From: Alligator mississippiensis
Taxonomy: Eukaryota > Chordata > Crocodylia > Alligatoridae
Assembly: GCF_030867095.1 (NCBI RefSeq)
Contig: NC_081824.1
Span: 176,584,933-176,648,932 of the forward strand
DNA: 64,000 nucleotides
Reading direction: 5' to 3'
Shown here: positions 49,410 to 60,885 of the stretch, in pieces
Layout of the letters: each line of letters opens with the position of its first letter
Position numbering within the stretch: position 1 is the first letter of the stretch
Position numbers and translations under genes: made by a program
The notes under the pieces: generated by a model
The model's database searches: none
What the model was told of the DNA's origin: nothing
Seen by the model: the letters and a program-made list of their open reading frames with translations, nothing else

Positions 49410-50720
49410 TCAGGGCTGTTACCCATCAGTTCTGTGTTCTTGGGGAACCCTGGCACAGGCTGCAGCCTGTCTGACTCACAAAGGACTCACCCCCTCTCTG
49501 TCTCTGCCTGAACAAGAACTGAAAAGACAAGGAAGATGCAGTGGGAGACGCACCTAAACCCCTACAGACAAGGGTGATAAGGGTGAAGCTACTCCCCTGG
49601 TCTCATTTGCATCTGAGATGGAACCAGATGACAACTCATTTACATGGGAGATGGGACAGGCATGCACTTTTATTAGCATTCAGGGTGGAGAACAGAGATT
49701 CCAAAGCAAGGACTGCATTGAATTCTGGGATTGAAAAAGCAGAGAAGCACTGCATGATGGGGAATCCTTGCTCCAAATACTAATCAACCCACATCTACAC
49801 ACACCCAGCTCAGGGTTTATCAGACCAATTCTAGTAATGACTCCTCTATTGGTATCCAAAACACTGAATCTGCCTGTCTGTATTGTGAGCTCCCTCAGAG
49901 TAATGCCACCCATAGCCAGGAGTGATCAGTTCCTATTATCCAGCATACGAGCTGTTGTTTACCCATAAACAAACCCAGTGTTCTCCCTTGAGCCATTGTT
50001 GGTTCTCTACAGAAACCCCTACCCAAGCTCAAGTTTCTGCCCTGGTGCTTGGATCCAAAAGCTGCACCAATTCCATTCCTTTTCTGCCTGGAATCCCTTT
50101 ATCAATCGTGCTGAGGATTCTGCCTGTCTGCAAGCTCCAACAAACACCTGGGAACCTCGAATGGTTCAAGCTTCGCTCAGTGGAGAGACCCCAACTCTCT
50201 CTCCCTCTGACTCCAGGAACATGACTTTTATTCTTTTACTCAAGGCACACCTTTCTAAGCCTGACTTTTGCTTTCTTAGTCCAGGAACAGCTTTCTAGAC
50301 TTTTGCTGATCACTCCCTCTGCCTCCAGGAACCTGACTTTTATTTTTTTATTCTAGGAACAGCTTTCTAAACTGGACTTCTGCTGATCACTCTCTCTCTA
50401 ACTCCAGGAACCTGACTTTTATTCTCTTACTCCAGGCACAGCTTTCTAAACCTGACTTTTGCTAATCGAGCTAGACTTCCCTAAAAACCCAATTGTAACT
50501 ATGTAATATTGTAACTGTTTATTTGTCTCTCTTGTATGGCTATTATTACTGGCATCATCGTAAGCTCATATACCTGGCAATAAATAACTTTTTTGGTCAA
50601 GCTGGTTGCTATATTCTCTCTCTGAACCTCACTTACTCTTTCTTCCCCTTGACCTCCCCATTTGCTCTGCAGCAACCCTTCTTTTACCTAAGCCAAAGAT
50701 CCCTGTAATGCCCAATACTA
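49410..50720 (+). mobile_element. Possible solo or 5' LTR of an old endogenous retrovirus-like element
   Basis: The block has LTR-like traits on the plus strand: a TGTTACC start at about 49,417, a poly(A) signal-like AATAAATAAC (50,580), a T/C-rich U5-like region after it, and GTGGGGTCTGCTCATC (about 50,722) that resembles a degenerate tRNA primer site of the TGGGGGCTCG type. It contains about three tandem units of roughly 78 bp at 50,194-50,467. I recognise no gag, pol or env domain nearby, so this remains a candidate. It could instead be another repeat type. Confidence 0.35.
50194..50467. repeat. Tandem repeat, three units of about 78 bp
   Basis: Each unit has CTCCAGGAACCTGACTTTTA, a T-rich stretch, a CAGCTTTCTAAAC block and TTTTGCTGATC. 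Unit 2 is 50,312-50,388 and unit 3 50,389-50,467. Unit 1 is longer (50,194-50,311) because part of it is duplicated. Confidence 0.85.
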
Positions 50721-50780
50721 GAGTGGGGTCTGCTCATCAAGGGGATTACTACTAGGACCATTGTGATGTGCTGAGTTTTG

Positions 50781-51180
50781 AGGCGCATAAAGCTATCAAC
50801 TGAAAGTGCTGATCGGACCCAGCCAGCTCAGACGTACTCTGTTAGCATGTGTGTATGTATGTGTGTCTAATTGTATTTATTATTGTCCTGCTGAAATAAG
50901 GGATGAAATGAGTTCAAGGCACATGAGGGTATCAGCCTATCAACGCTGAATAGTCCAGACTGACTCAGATGCACTCTGTTAACCCGTGTGCTTGTGTCTG
51001 ACTGCATTTTATTGTTGCCCTGATGAAATGAGTTCAAGGCATATGAGGGTGTTAGCCTGTCGATGCTAAATAAACCGGCCTGGCTCATGTCCTGTTGATG
51101 TGTGTGTGTGTGTATGTGCGTACATGTGTTTGACTGATTTGGTGGTTGGAGGAACCCAGCCCTGTTGAAAATGAGTCCTG
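50781..51180. repeat. Tandem repeat, three units of about 120-140 bp
   Basis: Units start AGGCGCATAAAG (50,781), AGGCACATGAGGGT (50,917) and AGGCATATGAGGGT (51,037). Each contains GTGTGTCTRACTG-like and TATTGTYGCCCTGATGAAATG-like blocks and two end in ATGAAATGAGTTCA. Unit 3 includes a (TG)n stretch at 51,099-51,113. They lie just 3' of the LTR-like block and may be its leader. Confidence 0.8.
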
Positions 51181-51794
51181 CAAGATAGCTCCATTGGGGG
51201 TGAGGACTTGCAGAAGGGAGAGATACAGCTCCATATAGAAGCACAAGCAGCACACTGATAGAATTACAGAGATCCCAGAAACGTACCCCTAATAAATGAG
51301 CACCCCCAAAGTGATGGGCAAACCTGGTAACAGGGCTGTCCAGCTTCTAAGCACCCGGGAACCAAAAGCCCTGCAGTTGTAACAGACAGCCCTCACCAGT
51401 GGGACCACATACTGCTTGGGCCACCCCAGCATGAGAAACCAGCTCTCTGGGCTGCCCACCATGGGGATACCCCCCTGCCAGAGCACTGCAAACACCCTGG
51501 CCTCACCCTCAGCTCTCTGGCCGCAGGCTCCCCCACTGCACTATGCCGTGAGGGTGCCCCAGGACACAGGCTCCTTCAGTATTGCAGGCTGCACTTTGCA
51601 ACAGTGGCCCGCCCCCTTGGGCCAAGGGCAGGAAGCAGAAGCTGGAGGAGGGAAGAAGCCTGAGCCCTTAGCTACTGCTGCAGCTGGAGCAACAGGTCCA
51701 GTGATAACTGGGCAGAATCCTGGGGGCTTCAAATTAACCTCTGGTGCGCTGCTTAGAGCCTACAGGCTGCCAGTTGCACCACTGTGGTAGGTTA
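51181..51794. other. GC-richer block 3' of the tandem repeats
   Basis: Frame 51,416-51,790 (124 codons, +) is Pro/Ala/Gly-rich with no recognised domain. It could be a decayed internal part of the LTR-like element, but no retroviral motif is visible. Confidence 0.3.
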
Positions 51795-51945
51795 TAGAAT
51801 TATTTTCCAAAGGAAAATGGTGGGAAATCCCACCATTTGGGACCTTTAGAGCTTGACTGGACAAATACAAACTGAGGAACGGGCCTGCTTTGTCCAGGAG
51901 GTGGACTAGAAGTGACCTAAGAGGTATTTTCAATTTGTTCCTACA
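51795..51945 (+). mobile_element. CR1 3'-end fragment, old
   Basis: TTTTCCAAAGGAAAATGGTG, TTTAGAGCTTGACTGGACAA and CAGGAGGTGGACTAGAAGTG with ACCTAAGAGG follow the CR1 order from LPREVV through the last codons to the 3' UTR. Confidence 0.65.
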
Positions 51946-53168
51946 GTTTATAAGGTATTTTTGTGAAACTCCAACAATGAACAGTAGAAATCTTGTGTGC
52001 AGACATTTTGCGGAGCACAGATCCTCCCTAATTTTCAATATGGCCCTTAAGTTGCATTGCATTTCATGTAAATTAATCTTGTTAAACAGCCTGTATTCTA
52101 GCCTTTGATATGATTCAGTTACATTGTAGGCAAAGGTGTCAGACACTGGTTATACATTTTACAAAGACAGCGGTTACTAGTTCTGATATTTAGCCCTCCT
52201 GTGAAACTAATTTAATAGGGTGTGGTTGCAATCCAACAGCTTTAATGAATGCCACCAGCCAAGTATTCATCTTCAGTATCTCAAAGCCCTGGACACAGTC
52301 CACAGTACATAGAAAACCTATGTTCCAAAAGTTCAAGAAATATCAACAACAAAATTAACTTAAGTCCTTATGCAGTAGCAGTTGTACCAGAAGCCCTCAG
52401 CTGTATTTTGACTGAACTTTCCTTCCCATCCCAGATGTAATTACTGCTGCTTTTTAGTGAGCAATATAACTTGTAATAGTCTGTCAATGAGGTGTCACAA
52501 AGATGATAAAAGTGCCTTGTTCTGGTATCTAACAGGGATAAAATCAATGAGCCACTGTCCCAAAGGCAGCAACACACCACAAAGCACAGAGTCCACTGAG
52601 ATCAGTGCCATGAAGTTCTTCATGAGTAATAGCCATTACACTAGCAAAGGACAAGTTTTCAACAGAACCATACAAAAGATAAGTGAATTTAGAGCTGGCA
52701 AAAGAGGCTGTGTTTTCAGCCCTGTTGACCAGGGTCTCCTATCAACAGAGCAGCTAAAGCACATAAAGTGCCAGTACAAGCGTCTTCTTCAACTCATGCC
52801 TTAATTCTGCTTAGCTCTTGCTCTGTGACCATGAACAAATCAATTCACTGCTCTGTGTTTCCATTTCCCAGTGTTTAAAATGTAGAAAACAGGTCTCATA
52901 GGGATGGTTTTAAGGTGTTACTATTGTTTGCAAATGGAGATGGGAAAATAAGGCTTTGTTGGTGATTTAACAGAAAATGAGTACAAAAAAATAGTAGTTG
53001 ACCCAAGTTTTTGGGCTAGATTCTCAGTCTTAAGCGCAAGATGATGGAGCATTACAAAAGCAGATGCATTCAACATTATGGAATAGAATTGTCCTTAGTT
53101 GCCTAAAATAGGTGGGATGGAATCTGCCCCCCCCCCTCCCCCCGCTGTTTTTAAGCCAAAGAAATCAA
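51946..53168. other. Unique-looking DNA with one MIR
   Basis: A MIR part is at 52,810-52,930 (listed separately) and a C-run near 53,130. Frame 52,457-52,804 (115 codons) shows no domain. Confidence 0.4.
52810..52930 (+). repeat. MIR fragment
   Basis: CTTGCTCTGTGACCATGAAC, TCTGTGTTTCCATTTCCCAG and TTTAAAATGTAGAAAACAGG follow the MIR core order. Confidence 0.7.
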
Positions 53169-53169
53169 G

Positions 53170-55100
53170 TCATAGACATTAGACATTAGATTTCATAGAT
53201 TTCATAGACATTAGGGCTGGAAGGGACCTCGGAAGATCATCGAGTCCAGCCCCCCGCCTAAAGGGCAGGAAGTCAGCTGGGGTCATAGGATCCCAGCAAG
53301 ATAAGCATCCAGTTTGCTCTTGAAGGTGTGTAGGCACTTGAACCACCTCCGGCGGCAGGCTGTTCCAGACCTTGGGGGCTCGGACAGTAAAGAAATTCTT
53401 CCTTATGTCCATCCTGAAACGGTCTTGTAGTAGTTTATGACCATTCGACCTAGTTGTCATCCCTTGGGGTGCTCTGGTGAACAAACGTTCCCCCAGATAC
53501 TGGTGGTCACCCCTGATAAACTTATAGGTGGCCATCAGATCACCCCTGAGCCTGCACTTTTCCAGGCTAAAGAGCCCCAGGGCTCTCAGCCTGTCATCGT
53601 AGGGTCTGCTTCCCTGACCTCTGATCATGCGCGTGGCTCTTCTCTGGACTCTCTCAAGCTTCTCCACATCCTTTTTGAATTGTGGAGCCCAAAACTGGAT
53701 GCAGTACTCCAGCTGCGGCCTCACCAAGGCCGAGTACAAGGGGAGAATGACGTCCCGGGATTTGCTTGAGAAGCATCTATGGATGCAAGCCAGCGTTTTG
53801 CTCGCTTTACTAGCCACAGCATCGCATTGCAGGCTCATGTTCATCTTGTGGTCAATGATGACCCCCAAGTCTCTTTCTTCCTTAGTGCTAGCCAACGTAG
53901 CATTGCTGAGCCTATAAGGATGCTGCGGGTTTTTCTTCCCAAGGTGGAGAACCTTGCATTTATCGGCGTTGAACACCATCAGATTCTCATCCGCCCACTT
54001 GCTGAGCCTGTCCAGGTCAGCCTGGATCACCCGCCTGTCTTCTGGTGTGGATGCTTTGCCCCAAAGTTTGGTGTCATCGGCGAACTTGGCCAGTCCGCTT
54101 CTGACTCCAGTGTCCACATCATTAATGAAGACGTTGAACAGTATGGGTCCAAGGACAGAGCCTTGGGGGACCCCACTGGTCACAGGACACCACGATGAGT
54201 GACTTCCATCAATTACTACCCTCTGGGTCCGACCACGGAGCCAATTTTCCAGCCAGTGGATCGTGGAGGACCCAAGGCGACAATTGGCCAGTTTCTCCAA
54301 GAGGTGATCATGGGACACCAGATTGAAGGCTTTTTTGAAGTCAAGATATACGACATCAATCTCTTCTCCCTTGTCCAGGTCATAGGTCACCTGGTCGTAG
54401 AAGGAAATGAGATTGGTCAAGCAAGACCTACCTGCAACAAACCCGTGCTGGCTATCCCTTAAGATGTTGGCGTCAGCCAGTCCATTAAGGATGGCCTCTT
54501 TAATAAACTTTTCTAAGATCTTCCCCGGGATAGAAGTCAGGCTAATGGGCCTATAGTTAGCCGGATCCACTTTCCTCCCTTTCTTGAAGATAGGCACCAC
54601 ACTGGCCTTCTTCCAGTCTTCGGGCACTACACCAGAGCACCAAGAGTTTTCCAAGATCCATGCTAGAGGCTGGGCTATGATGCTCGCCAGCTCCTTGAGT
54701 ACCCTGGGGTGAAGATTGTCAGGGTCGGCTGACTTGAAGGTATCCAGCTTCTCAAGATGTTCCTTCACGAAGTCAGCATTAATGGAGGGTAGGGGATCAC
54801 CCTCACCCAGACTTCCCTGTCCCGTAGCGGGCATGGGCGTCCCATGGGACGCATGAAAGACCGACGCAAAGTACCTATTTAATAGGTTGGCTTTCTCCTG
54901 GGTGTCAGTTGTCAATTGTCCCATCTGGTTCAGCAGGGGTCCAATGTTGCCCCTGCTTTTCCTCCGGCTCCCCACATATCTGAAAAAGGACTTTTTATTG
55001 TCCTTGATGCTCGAAGCTAGTTGGAGTTCAGTTGCAGCCTTGGCTTCCCTGGTATGCTCCCTACAGGACCGGACCAGTGCAGAATAATCCTCCTTGGATT
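53170..55100 (-). mobile_element. CR1 LINE, 5'-truncated, 1.9 kb, best preserved in the window
   Basis: The 3' tail on the plus strand is a set of CATAGACATTAG / TTTCATAGA repeats (53,170-53,213) followed by GGGCTGGAAGGGACC. The body reads, on the minus strand, from the endonuclease-RT linker (KEDYSALVRSCREHTREAKA) to the C-terminus. The 5' break is at about 55,100. Low damage compared with its neighbours suggests it is among the youngest insertions here. Confidence 0.96.
53179..55096 (-). pseudogene. CR1 ORF2: linker and full reverse transcriptase, one open frame
   Basis: About 640 codons are open. In order: linker ending SFFRYVGSRRKS, then GQLTTDTQEKANLLNRYF, LHPRVLKELASI, ASVVPIFKKGRK and [34 protein letters not shown], motif A VVYLDFKKAFNLVSH (first aspartate kept), [15 protein letters not shown], and [10 protein letters not shown] with both catalytic aspartates. 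The C-terminal region (LVRPQLEYCIQFWAPQFKKD, RVQRRATRMIRGQG) follows. Near 53,325-53,340 a 5-base loss relative to the 15.1-kb copy shifts the frame after VVQVPT, so the last 45 or so residues are read from the wrong phase through the 3' UTR instead of ending in the usual DAYLAGI. The endonuclease and 5' promoter are absent, so it cannot move by itself. Confidence 0.93.
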
Positions 55101-56746
55101 AAGTCATTTAGTTATAATCCAGAACATTTCATTTTACAATCAAGGGAAACCTTTTGTATGCAAATCTTAATTCTTTTTCAAGCTTTAAAATACAATTTCC
55201 CTACTTTCTAAAGTTTGCCATTTTTGCAACAGAAATGTGTTAAAGCAAAAAGGCAAGGATTTTTGTGGGGATGGTATCTTTTATTGGACTGACTGCATGG
55301 TTGGAATGAAGTTAAACAATTTTCAGATGCAAGGCATTCTTCATTAGCTCTTGAGGTAGAAAGAAATTTTGTTCAGAAAATAGGAAAACAAAACATTTAA
55401 ACTTTTCCAACCTTTTCCCTCCATGGGGGGGGGGGGGAGGAGGGGAGGGGATTTGGAACTGTTTGCTGAGTTTGATCTGAATTTGCAGATAATTTTTGTC
55501 CCCTGGAAACTGCTTTTTCCAGTGAGCTTACTATTTTCTGACAATAATTTCAGATGTAAGATGACTTCTCACCACATACCAACACAACTGTTTGAATAAG
55601 CCCCTGGGGCTTTGTTGTTGGTGGACTTTTGTGTCTTCTAAGAAGGACCAGCCTCCTAAAATTTCTCACACACATCTTGACTCAAGCACTGTGCCAAAAA
55701 AGCAGCTAGCATATGTGTGTCATCAACCAGTGTAACTATGACATCATTCTCTGAATTAAGCAAATATCTTCAACATGTAAATATTAGCAAATCACAAATT
55801 TTACCACAGTGCTTTTATATTTTCACAGCAGTGAAAAGACAATGATTAGTATTTGCAGTACTTACAAGTTCTACAGAAGTATTAGGCTGTTATTACTTTC
55901 TCAGCAAGCAGCGGCATAGAAATTAGAGCTAATGTCAAGTTTACATTAGAAATTATATCAACAATTAAGATGACAGATTAAACAGATTTACATGCATTTT
56001 GCAAACTGATTTGATGTTCCCTGCTTAATGCAGTAAATTAGATGCTTACAAATCTAATGTGTGAAAATATAAATCACTAACTTCCATCAACAACATATAT
56101 ATGTTACCAAACTTCATTGTTCACATATCATAAAGGTAATGATTTGTATAGTGTCAAAACTGCAAGCAAAGATCATGGTTTCACTATGGGAATGTGAAGA
56201 GGGGCCCTGTGATAATAACTTCCCCAAAATCTTGTCACTGGAAGATACCGTGATGTGACAAATGCTTAATTGTATCAAGCTCCAAATACTAGATTTTCAT
56301 ATTTCCCATGAAAATTGCTGTTCACATCAGGAAAATGTAGTGTTGTGGAACCACCAAGGTCAAACTTGGATCTAGGTACATGTTTGGATTCAGAGATTTT
56401 CACATGATTGCCTCTAGAAATTTTCTGTCCAGAATAGATTGTTTCTTTAGATGTGTCTACTTTGCATGGTGCAGTGCTGTATAGAGCACCCCAAGCTAAC
56501 TCTAAATGAGCTAGCTCATATACTGGAAGCACTGTAGCTGCATTAGTGCAGTCCTCCACCCAGATTAATTTACCCTGCTTTTTCTCAAGAAACTATACTG
56601 TTCTAGTACCTGAGCTAGAGTATAGTACCACTGTACTGCACTCTGCAGCTTAGCCATGTCCTGTGATCCCTTTGATGCACAGTACAAATCAGATCTGTTC
56701 ACAGAAGCAGAAGGAATGCATAGGGAAGCTATACTTACTAGGAGGG
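55101..56746. other. Mostly unique AT-rich DNA with repeat fragments
   Basis: 55,270-55,365 holds GGTATCTTTTATTGGACTGA with GCAAGGCATTCTTCATTAGC, an inverted relative of the 42.6-kb repeat. A G-run lies at about 55,425. 56,440-56,580 holds CATGGTGCAGTGCTG and GAGCTAGCTCATATACTGGA, repeat-like but unidentified. Confidence 0.45.
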
Positions 56747-56754
56747 GTATTTAC

Positions 56755-57414
56755 TAGAGGTGTGCAAAAATGGCTGTATTTGATTCGGATTCAGACCAAA
56801 TCGGGGACAATGATTTGATTCGTTGATTCAGATCACGGTCCCCGATTCGATTCAGCCGAATCTGAAGCTGAAGATTTAATGCTGATTCGGAGAATCAGAA
56901 ATTCGGCCATAGACACAGCTTTAAATGTTTTTTCAACATACCTTGAGGTACCAGGTGCAGCTTGTGAATGCTGTGATGCTGGGGCAGATGGAGCACCCCA
57001 CAGGAGTGTGGGGGCCCCCCCGTGTGCTTGGCAGCAAACCCAGAAGCGGACCAGACTTCCAGTCCACTTCTGGGTCTGCTGGGGAGCGCACGGGGGAGCC
57101 CCCTCATGTCTCCCTGGCTCTGCGATCAGCCATGGGGGGACCCCAGATACCCCCCAACCCAGGAGGCACCAGTCGCTGAGCCAGGGGGACCCAGAAGTGG
57201 ACTGGAAGTGCTTCTGGTCCACTTTTGGGTCTGCTGCCGAGCGCGCTAGGGACCCCTCCCCACACTCCTGTGGGACACTCCAACCACCCCACCATTGCAG
57301 CATTCACAAGCCACCTGGTACCTCCTGATTTGATTTGGATTCAGAGCTTGGGCCACTGAATCGGGCCGAATCTCTGCCAAACCGAATCAGGGACCGAAGC
57401 TTCGCACAGCCCTG
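56755..57414. mobile_element. GAATC-family hAT-like element, copy 2 (660 bp), with target duplication
   Basis: The left end TAGAGGTGTGC pairs with the complement of the right end, CAGGGCTGTGCGAAGCTTCGG split as CAGGGCTGTGCG and AAGCTTCGG. GTATTTAC (56,747-56,754) and GTATTTAA (57,415-57,422) form an 8-bp duplication with one mismatch, which fits hAT. GATTCGG/GAATC words fill both subterminal zones. The core has GACACAGCTTTAAATG, a CCAGAAG/CTTCTGGG self-complementary block repeated twice, and GCAGCATTCACAAG on the right as the inverse of CTTGTGAATGCTG on the left. No transposase. Pro/Gly-rich frames are by-products. Confidence 0.86.
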
Positions 57415-57422
57415 GTATTTAA

Positions 57423-59439
57423 CTTGCATTGTGCCATCCCTTAGATATCTCCCCCAGTGAGGCTCCAGGCCTCATTTATAATCATTTACAAATTCCAAAT
57501 TCACTTGGGTTCAGCTTCAAAATCTGATCATGTTTATTTACCTTGTAAGTGACAGTGGGGCCACTTCCATTATTGTTATTTCATGCTGAAGCTTGCACCA
57601 GGCAAGTGCCAATCTCCGATTACACTCGCACACACTTTACGTTGTTGATTTCATTCAAACCCAGAATTCAAGGAAGAATCTCAAAGGGTCTGTACACACA
57701 GGAACAGAGACTGAGATCCCAAAAAACTGAGTTTAGCATGCCTCCAATAAACATGAGTGAGGTAGTAGCACATGGCATCAGTGATGATCTAACACATTCA
57801 TTAAATGGCAGCACAGCAAACCATAAATAACTTGGAAAAATTATTTACAATGTGGTAGTGCGAGCTGCTGAATCATTCATCCCCCTGTAGCTGCTTCTAA
57901 TTCCTTTTTCTTGAAATCAGTGGATGACAATAGGCAGTGAAGCAACAGGGTGCTGAGAAAGGTTTAGGAAACTCATGCACGATAAGCTCTCATGAATGTG
58001 GATTATCTTTCAATAACACACTGCCTGCTCCGAAGCACAGACAGCAAGCAGCATGGTTTGCAGATGAAGTGTCTGAACTAAAGCTCACAGAAGTCAATGA
58101 AGATATGCCCAAGGTATGCCTACAGCATTTTTGCTGTTCTCTCAGTGACAAATGCTTCCAACCACTGTCTCACGTGTACCAAACCTGTATATCTGTTGAG
58201 GTTGTTCTGAGGGGGTGTCTCACATGGCCACTTTCAAGCATGCTGGAGACAGCAGTCTAGAGAGTACCCATAGGGGCATACCCCTGATGAGGTTTCACTG
58301 CTACATTCCCAGGTTTGGCATACGTGCATGGGAGCAGAAGGGTGGGATGTGCTTAACAGCATCCTACGAGTGCTGCAGAAGTGGTGTAGGCATGTCTGTT
58401 CTGACTTCCTTTGGATTCGGCCTTTAGCAACAAAAGATTTGATGGAAAAAGTTCTTTCCCTTAAAACCCCGAATATATTTGTTGGAGTACAAGTCACAGG
58501 GAACTAATTAGTAATAGTTAAGCAGCCTAATGTTTGAATATTCTCCAAGCTGTGCCCAGATACCCAGCCATGGAAGATTAGAAGCCTAGATACCCAGCCT
58601 AGAAGGTCTGTGCTCCATCCCTGCGTCTCTTAGGGTAATTCTCTGATTTCTGGGGAAGCAAGTTATTTTTAAATGATGTAAATGGACTTAAAAAAAAAGC
58701 CATGAGATTCAAGCTGGAGTTGAGTTTGCGGCAGAAATTTGGGTTGGCTATTGGTTTACCTTTCTCTAATCATGAGTTAATTATATTGTGATCTAAATAT
58801 AGTTACACTTTCAAATGCAGAAGCACAGGCTCATGAGACATATCCATAATACCACTGTCATCCTGTCCAGGAAGCTGATTATGATTGGTGTGTCCACATT
58901 CCTTGTTACAACCCAGTTACAATAGGAATAATTTCTCTCCCCTTAAATGGGTTAAAATCCAAGCCAATCAAAGCTCCAGTTTAATTAAAATGATATGGTC
59001 TTCTGTGATTGACACTACCAATTTTAATGGGATTGTAATTGACCCCTAACATGGTTATCACTGTAGCACAGATGGGTTCACTAGGTATTTACATGGGCAT
59101 CTGTTTAGTGTTCCTTATACTGGCAAAACTCCATTTGAAGTGATCATGTGTTGTGTCTGTCTGAAGACTATGATAAAGAGGGCAGCAGGAACCCAAATGC
59201 TTGTGCTCTGTCTGAAAGTATCATTCTTATATGTCCAATTCCACCAGTTTCTGCAAAGAAATTTGTATAGCAGTGGCTGTACAGGGTTATGTTTTCTTTC
59301 TTCCTTCCCTTTTTAGGGGGAGGGACATGCCTTGCAATATCAAATCTGAAGTTTACCTGAGCAGAGTTCAGCCTCAACTATGGAGGTAGTGTCTCTTACT
59401 AGAACAGGCAGAATAGAGATGCCTAATCTAAAGGGACTT
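57423..59439. other. Unique-looking DNA
   Basis: Frames of about 100 codons at 57,937-58,260 and 58,234-58,497 have no recognised domain. No clear repeat is seen. Confidence 0.4.
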
Positions 59440-60885
59440 GCAGTTCTGAAGAAGGTCCTGGAGGACTAGAAAAGGGCCAATGTGGTCTCCATTTTCAAGA
59501 AGGGGAGGAAGGAGGACCCAGGCAACTATAGGCCAGTCAGTCTCACTTCTATCCTTGGCAAAGTCTTTGAAAAAATTATCAAGGCTCACATTTGCAAGAG
59601 CCCGGCAGGAAAAATTATGCTGAGGAGAAACCAGCACGGGTTCGTAGCAGGAAGATCATGCCTGACTAATCTAGTCTCTTTTTATGACCAGGTTACAAAA
59701 CACCTGGACGCAGGAGTAGGGGTTGATGTCGTTTACTTCAGGAAGGCCTTCGATACGGTATCCCACCCCATACTGGTGAACAAGTTAAGAGGCTGTGACT
59801 TGGATGACTGCATGGTCCGGTGGGTGGCGAATTGGCTAGAGGGTTGCACCCAGAGAGTTGTGGTGGATGGGTCGGTATCGACCTGGAAGGGTGTGGGCAG
59901 TGGGGTCCCGCAGGGCTTGGTGCTTGGACCGATACTCTTCAATGTCTTCACCAGCGACTTGGACGAGGGAGTGAAGTGTATTCTGTCCAAGTTTGCGGAT
60001 GACACAAAACTGTGGGGAGAAGTGGACATGCTGGAGGGCAGGGAACAACTACAAGCAGACCTGGACAGGTTGGACATATGGGCAGAAAACAACAGAATGT
60101 AATTCAACAAGGAGAAATGCAAAGTGCTGCACCTAGGGAGGAAAGATGTCCAGCATACCTACTGCCTAGGAAATGACCTGCTTGGTGGAAGAGAAGTGGA
60201 AAAGGATCTTGGAGTCCTAGTGGACTCCAAGAGGTATATGAGTCGTCAGTGTGACGAAGTCATCAGAAAAGCTAATGGCACTTTATCGTGCATCAGCAGA
60301 TGCATGACGAATAGATCCAAGGAGGTGATACTTTCCCTCTATCGGGTGCTGGTCAGACTGCAGTTGGAGTACTGCGTGCAATTTTGGGTGCCGCACTTCA
60401 AGAGGGATGTGGATAACCTGGAGAGGGTCCAGAGAAGGGCCACACGTATGGTTAAGGGCTTGCAGGCCAAGCCCTATGAGGAAACACTAGGGCACCTGGA
60501 CCTCTTCAGCCTCTGCAAGAGAAGGTTGAGAGGCGACCTTGTGGCTGCCTATAAGTTCATCATGGGGGCACAGAAAGGAATTGGTGAGGCTTTACTGACC
60601 AAGGTGCCCCTGGGGGTTACAAGAAACAATGGCCATAAGCTAGCAGAGAGCAGATTTAGACTGGACACTAGGAAGAACTTCTTCACAGTTCGAGTGGCCA
60701 AGGTCTGGAACGGGCTCCCAAGGGAGGTGGTGGTCTCCCCTACTCTGGGGGTCTTGAAGAGGAGGTTAGATAGGCATCTAGCTGGGGTCATCTAAACCCA
60801 GCACTCTCCTGCCTATGCAGGGGGTCAGACTCGATGATCTATTGAGGTCCCTTCCGACTCTAACATCTATGAATCTATGAAAAAC
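59440..60885 (+). mobile_element. CR1 LINE, 5'-truncated, 1.4 kb
   Basis: It starts within the finger region of the reverse transcriptase and ends with the CR1 3' UTR (GGGGGTCAGACTCGATGATC, AGGTCCCTTCCGACTC) and the tail CATCTATGAATCTATGA at about 60,868-60,884. Flanks are unique DNA. Confidence 0.96.
59446..60795 (+). pseudogene. CR1 ORF2 remnant: reverse transcriptase, two stops, motif A deletion
   Basis: One frame runs throughout with only two stops: at 59,467 where tryptophan is expected ([20 protein letters not shown]) and at 60,100 where glutamine is expected (ENNRM-stop-FNKEKC). It keeps [49 protein letters not shown] and [10 protein letters not shown], then KVLHLGRKDVQHTYCLG, LVRLQLEYCVQFWVPHFKRD, and the normal end KRRLDRHLAGVI. 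Motif A reads VVYFRKAFD: compared with VVYLDFKKAF in the 53-kb copy two residues, Leu-Asp, are missing near 59,737, which removes the first catalytic aspartate. Enzyme activity is therefore not expected even without the stops. Confidence 0.94.

Noticed and set aside
50194..51180. CRISPR array
   Set aside because: The units are long, adjacent and without spacers, and the setting is a vertebrate genome.
53179..53320. C-terminal tail of the 53-kb CR1 frame as a real protein end
   Set aside because: Compared with the other copies it is out of phase after a 5-base loss and reads the 3' UTR.
56833..57328. 150-codon frames in the GAATC element as a captured gene
   Set aside because: Both strands are open at once because of self-complementary GC-rich DNA; no domain is seen.
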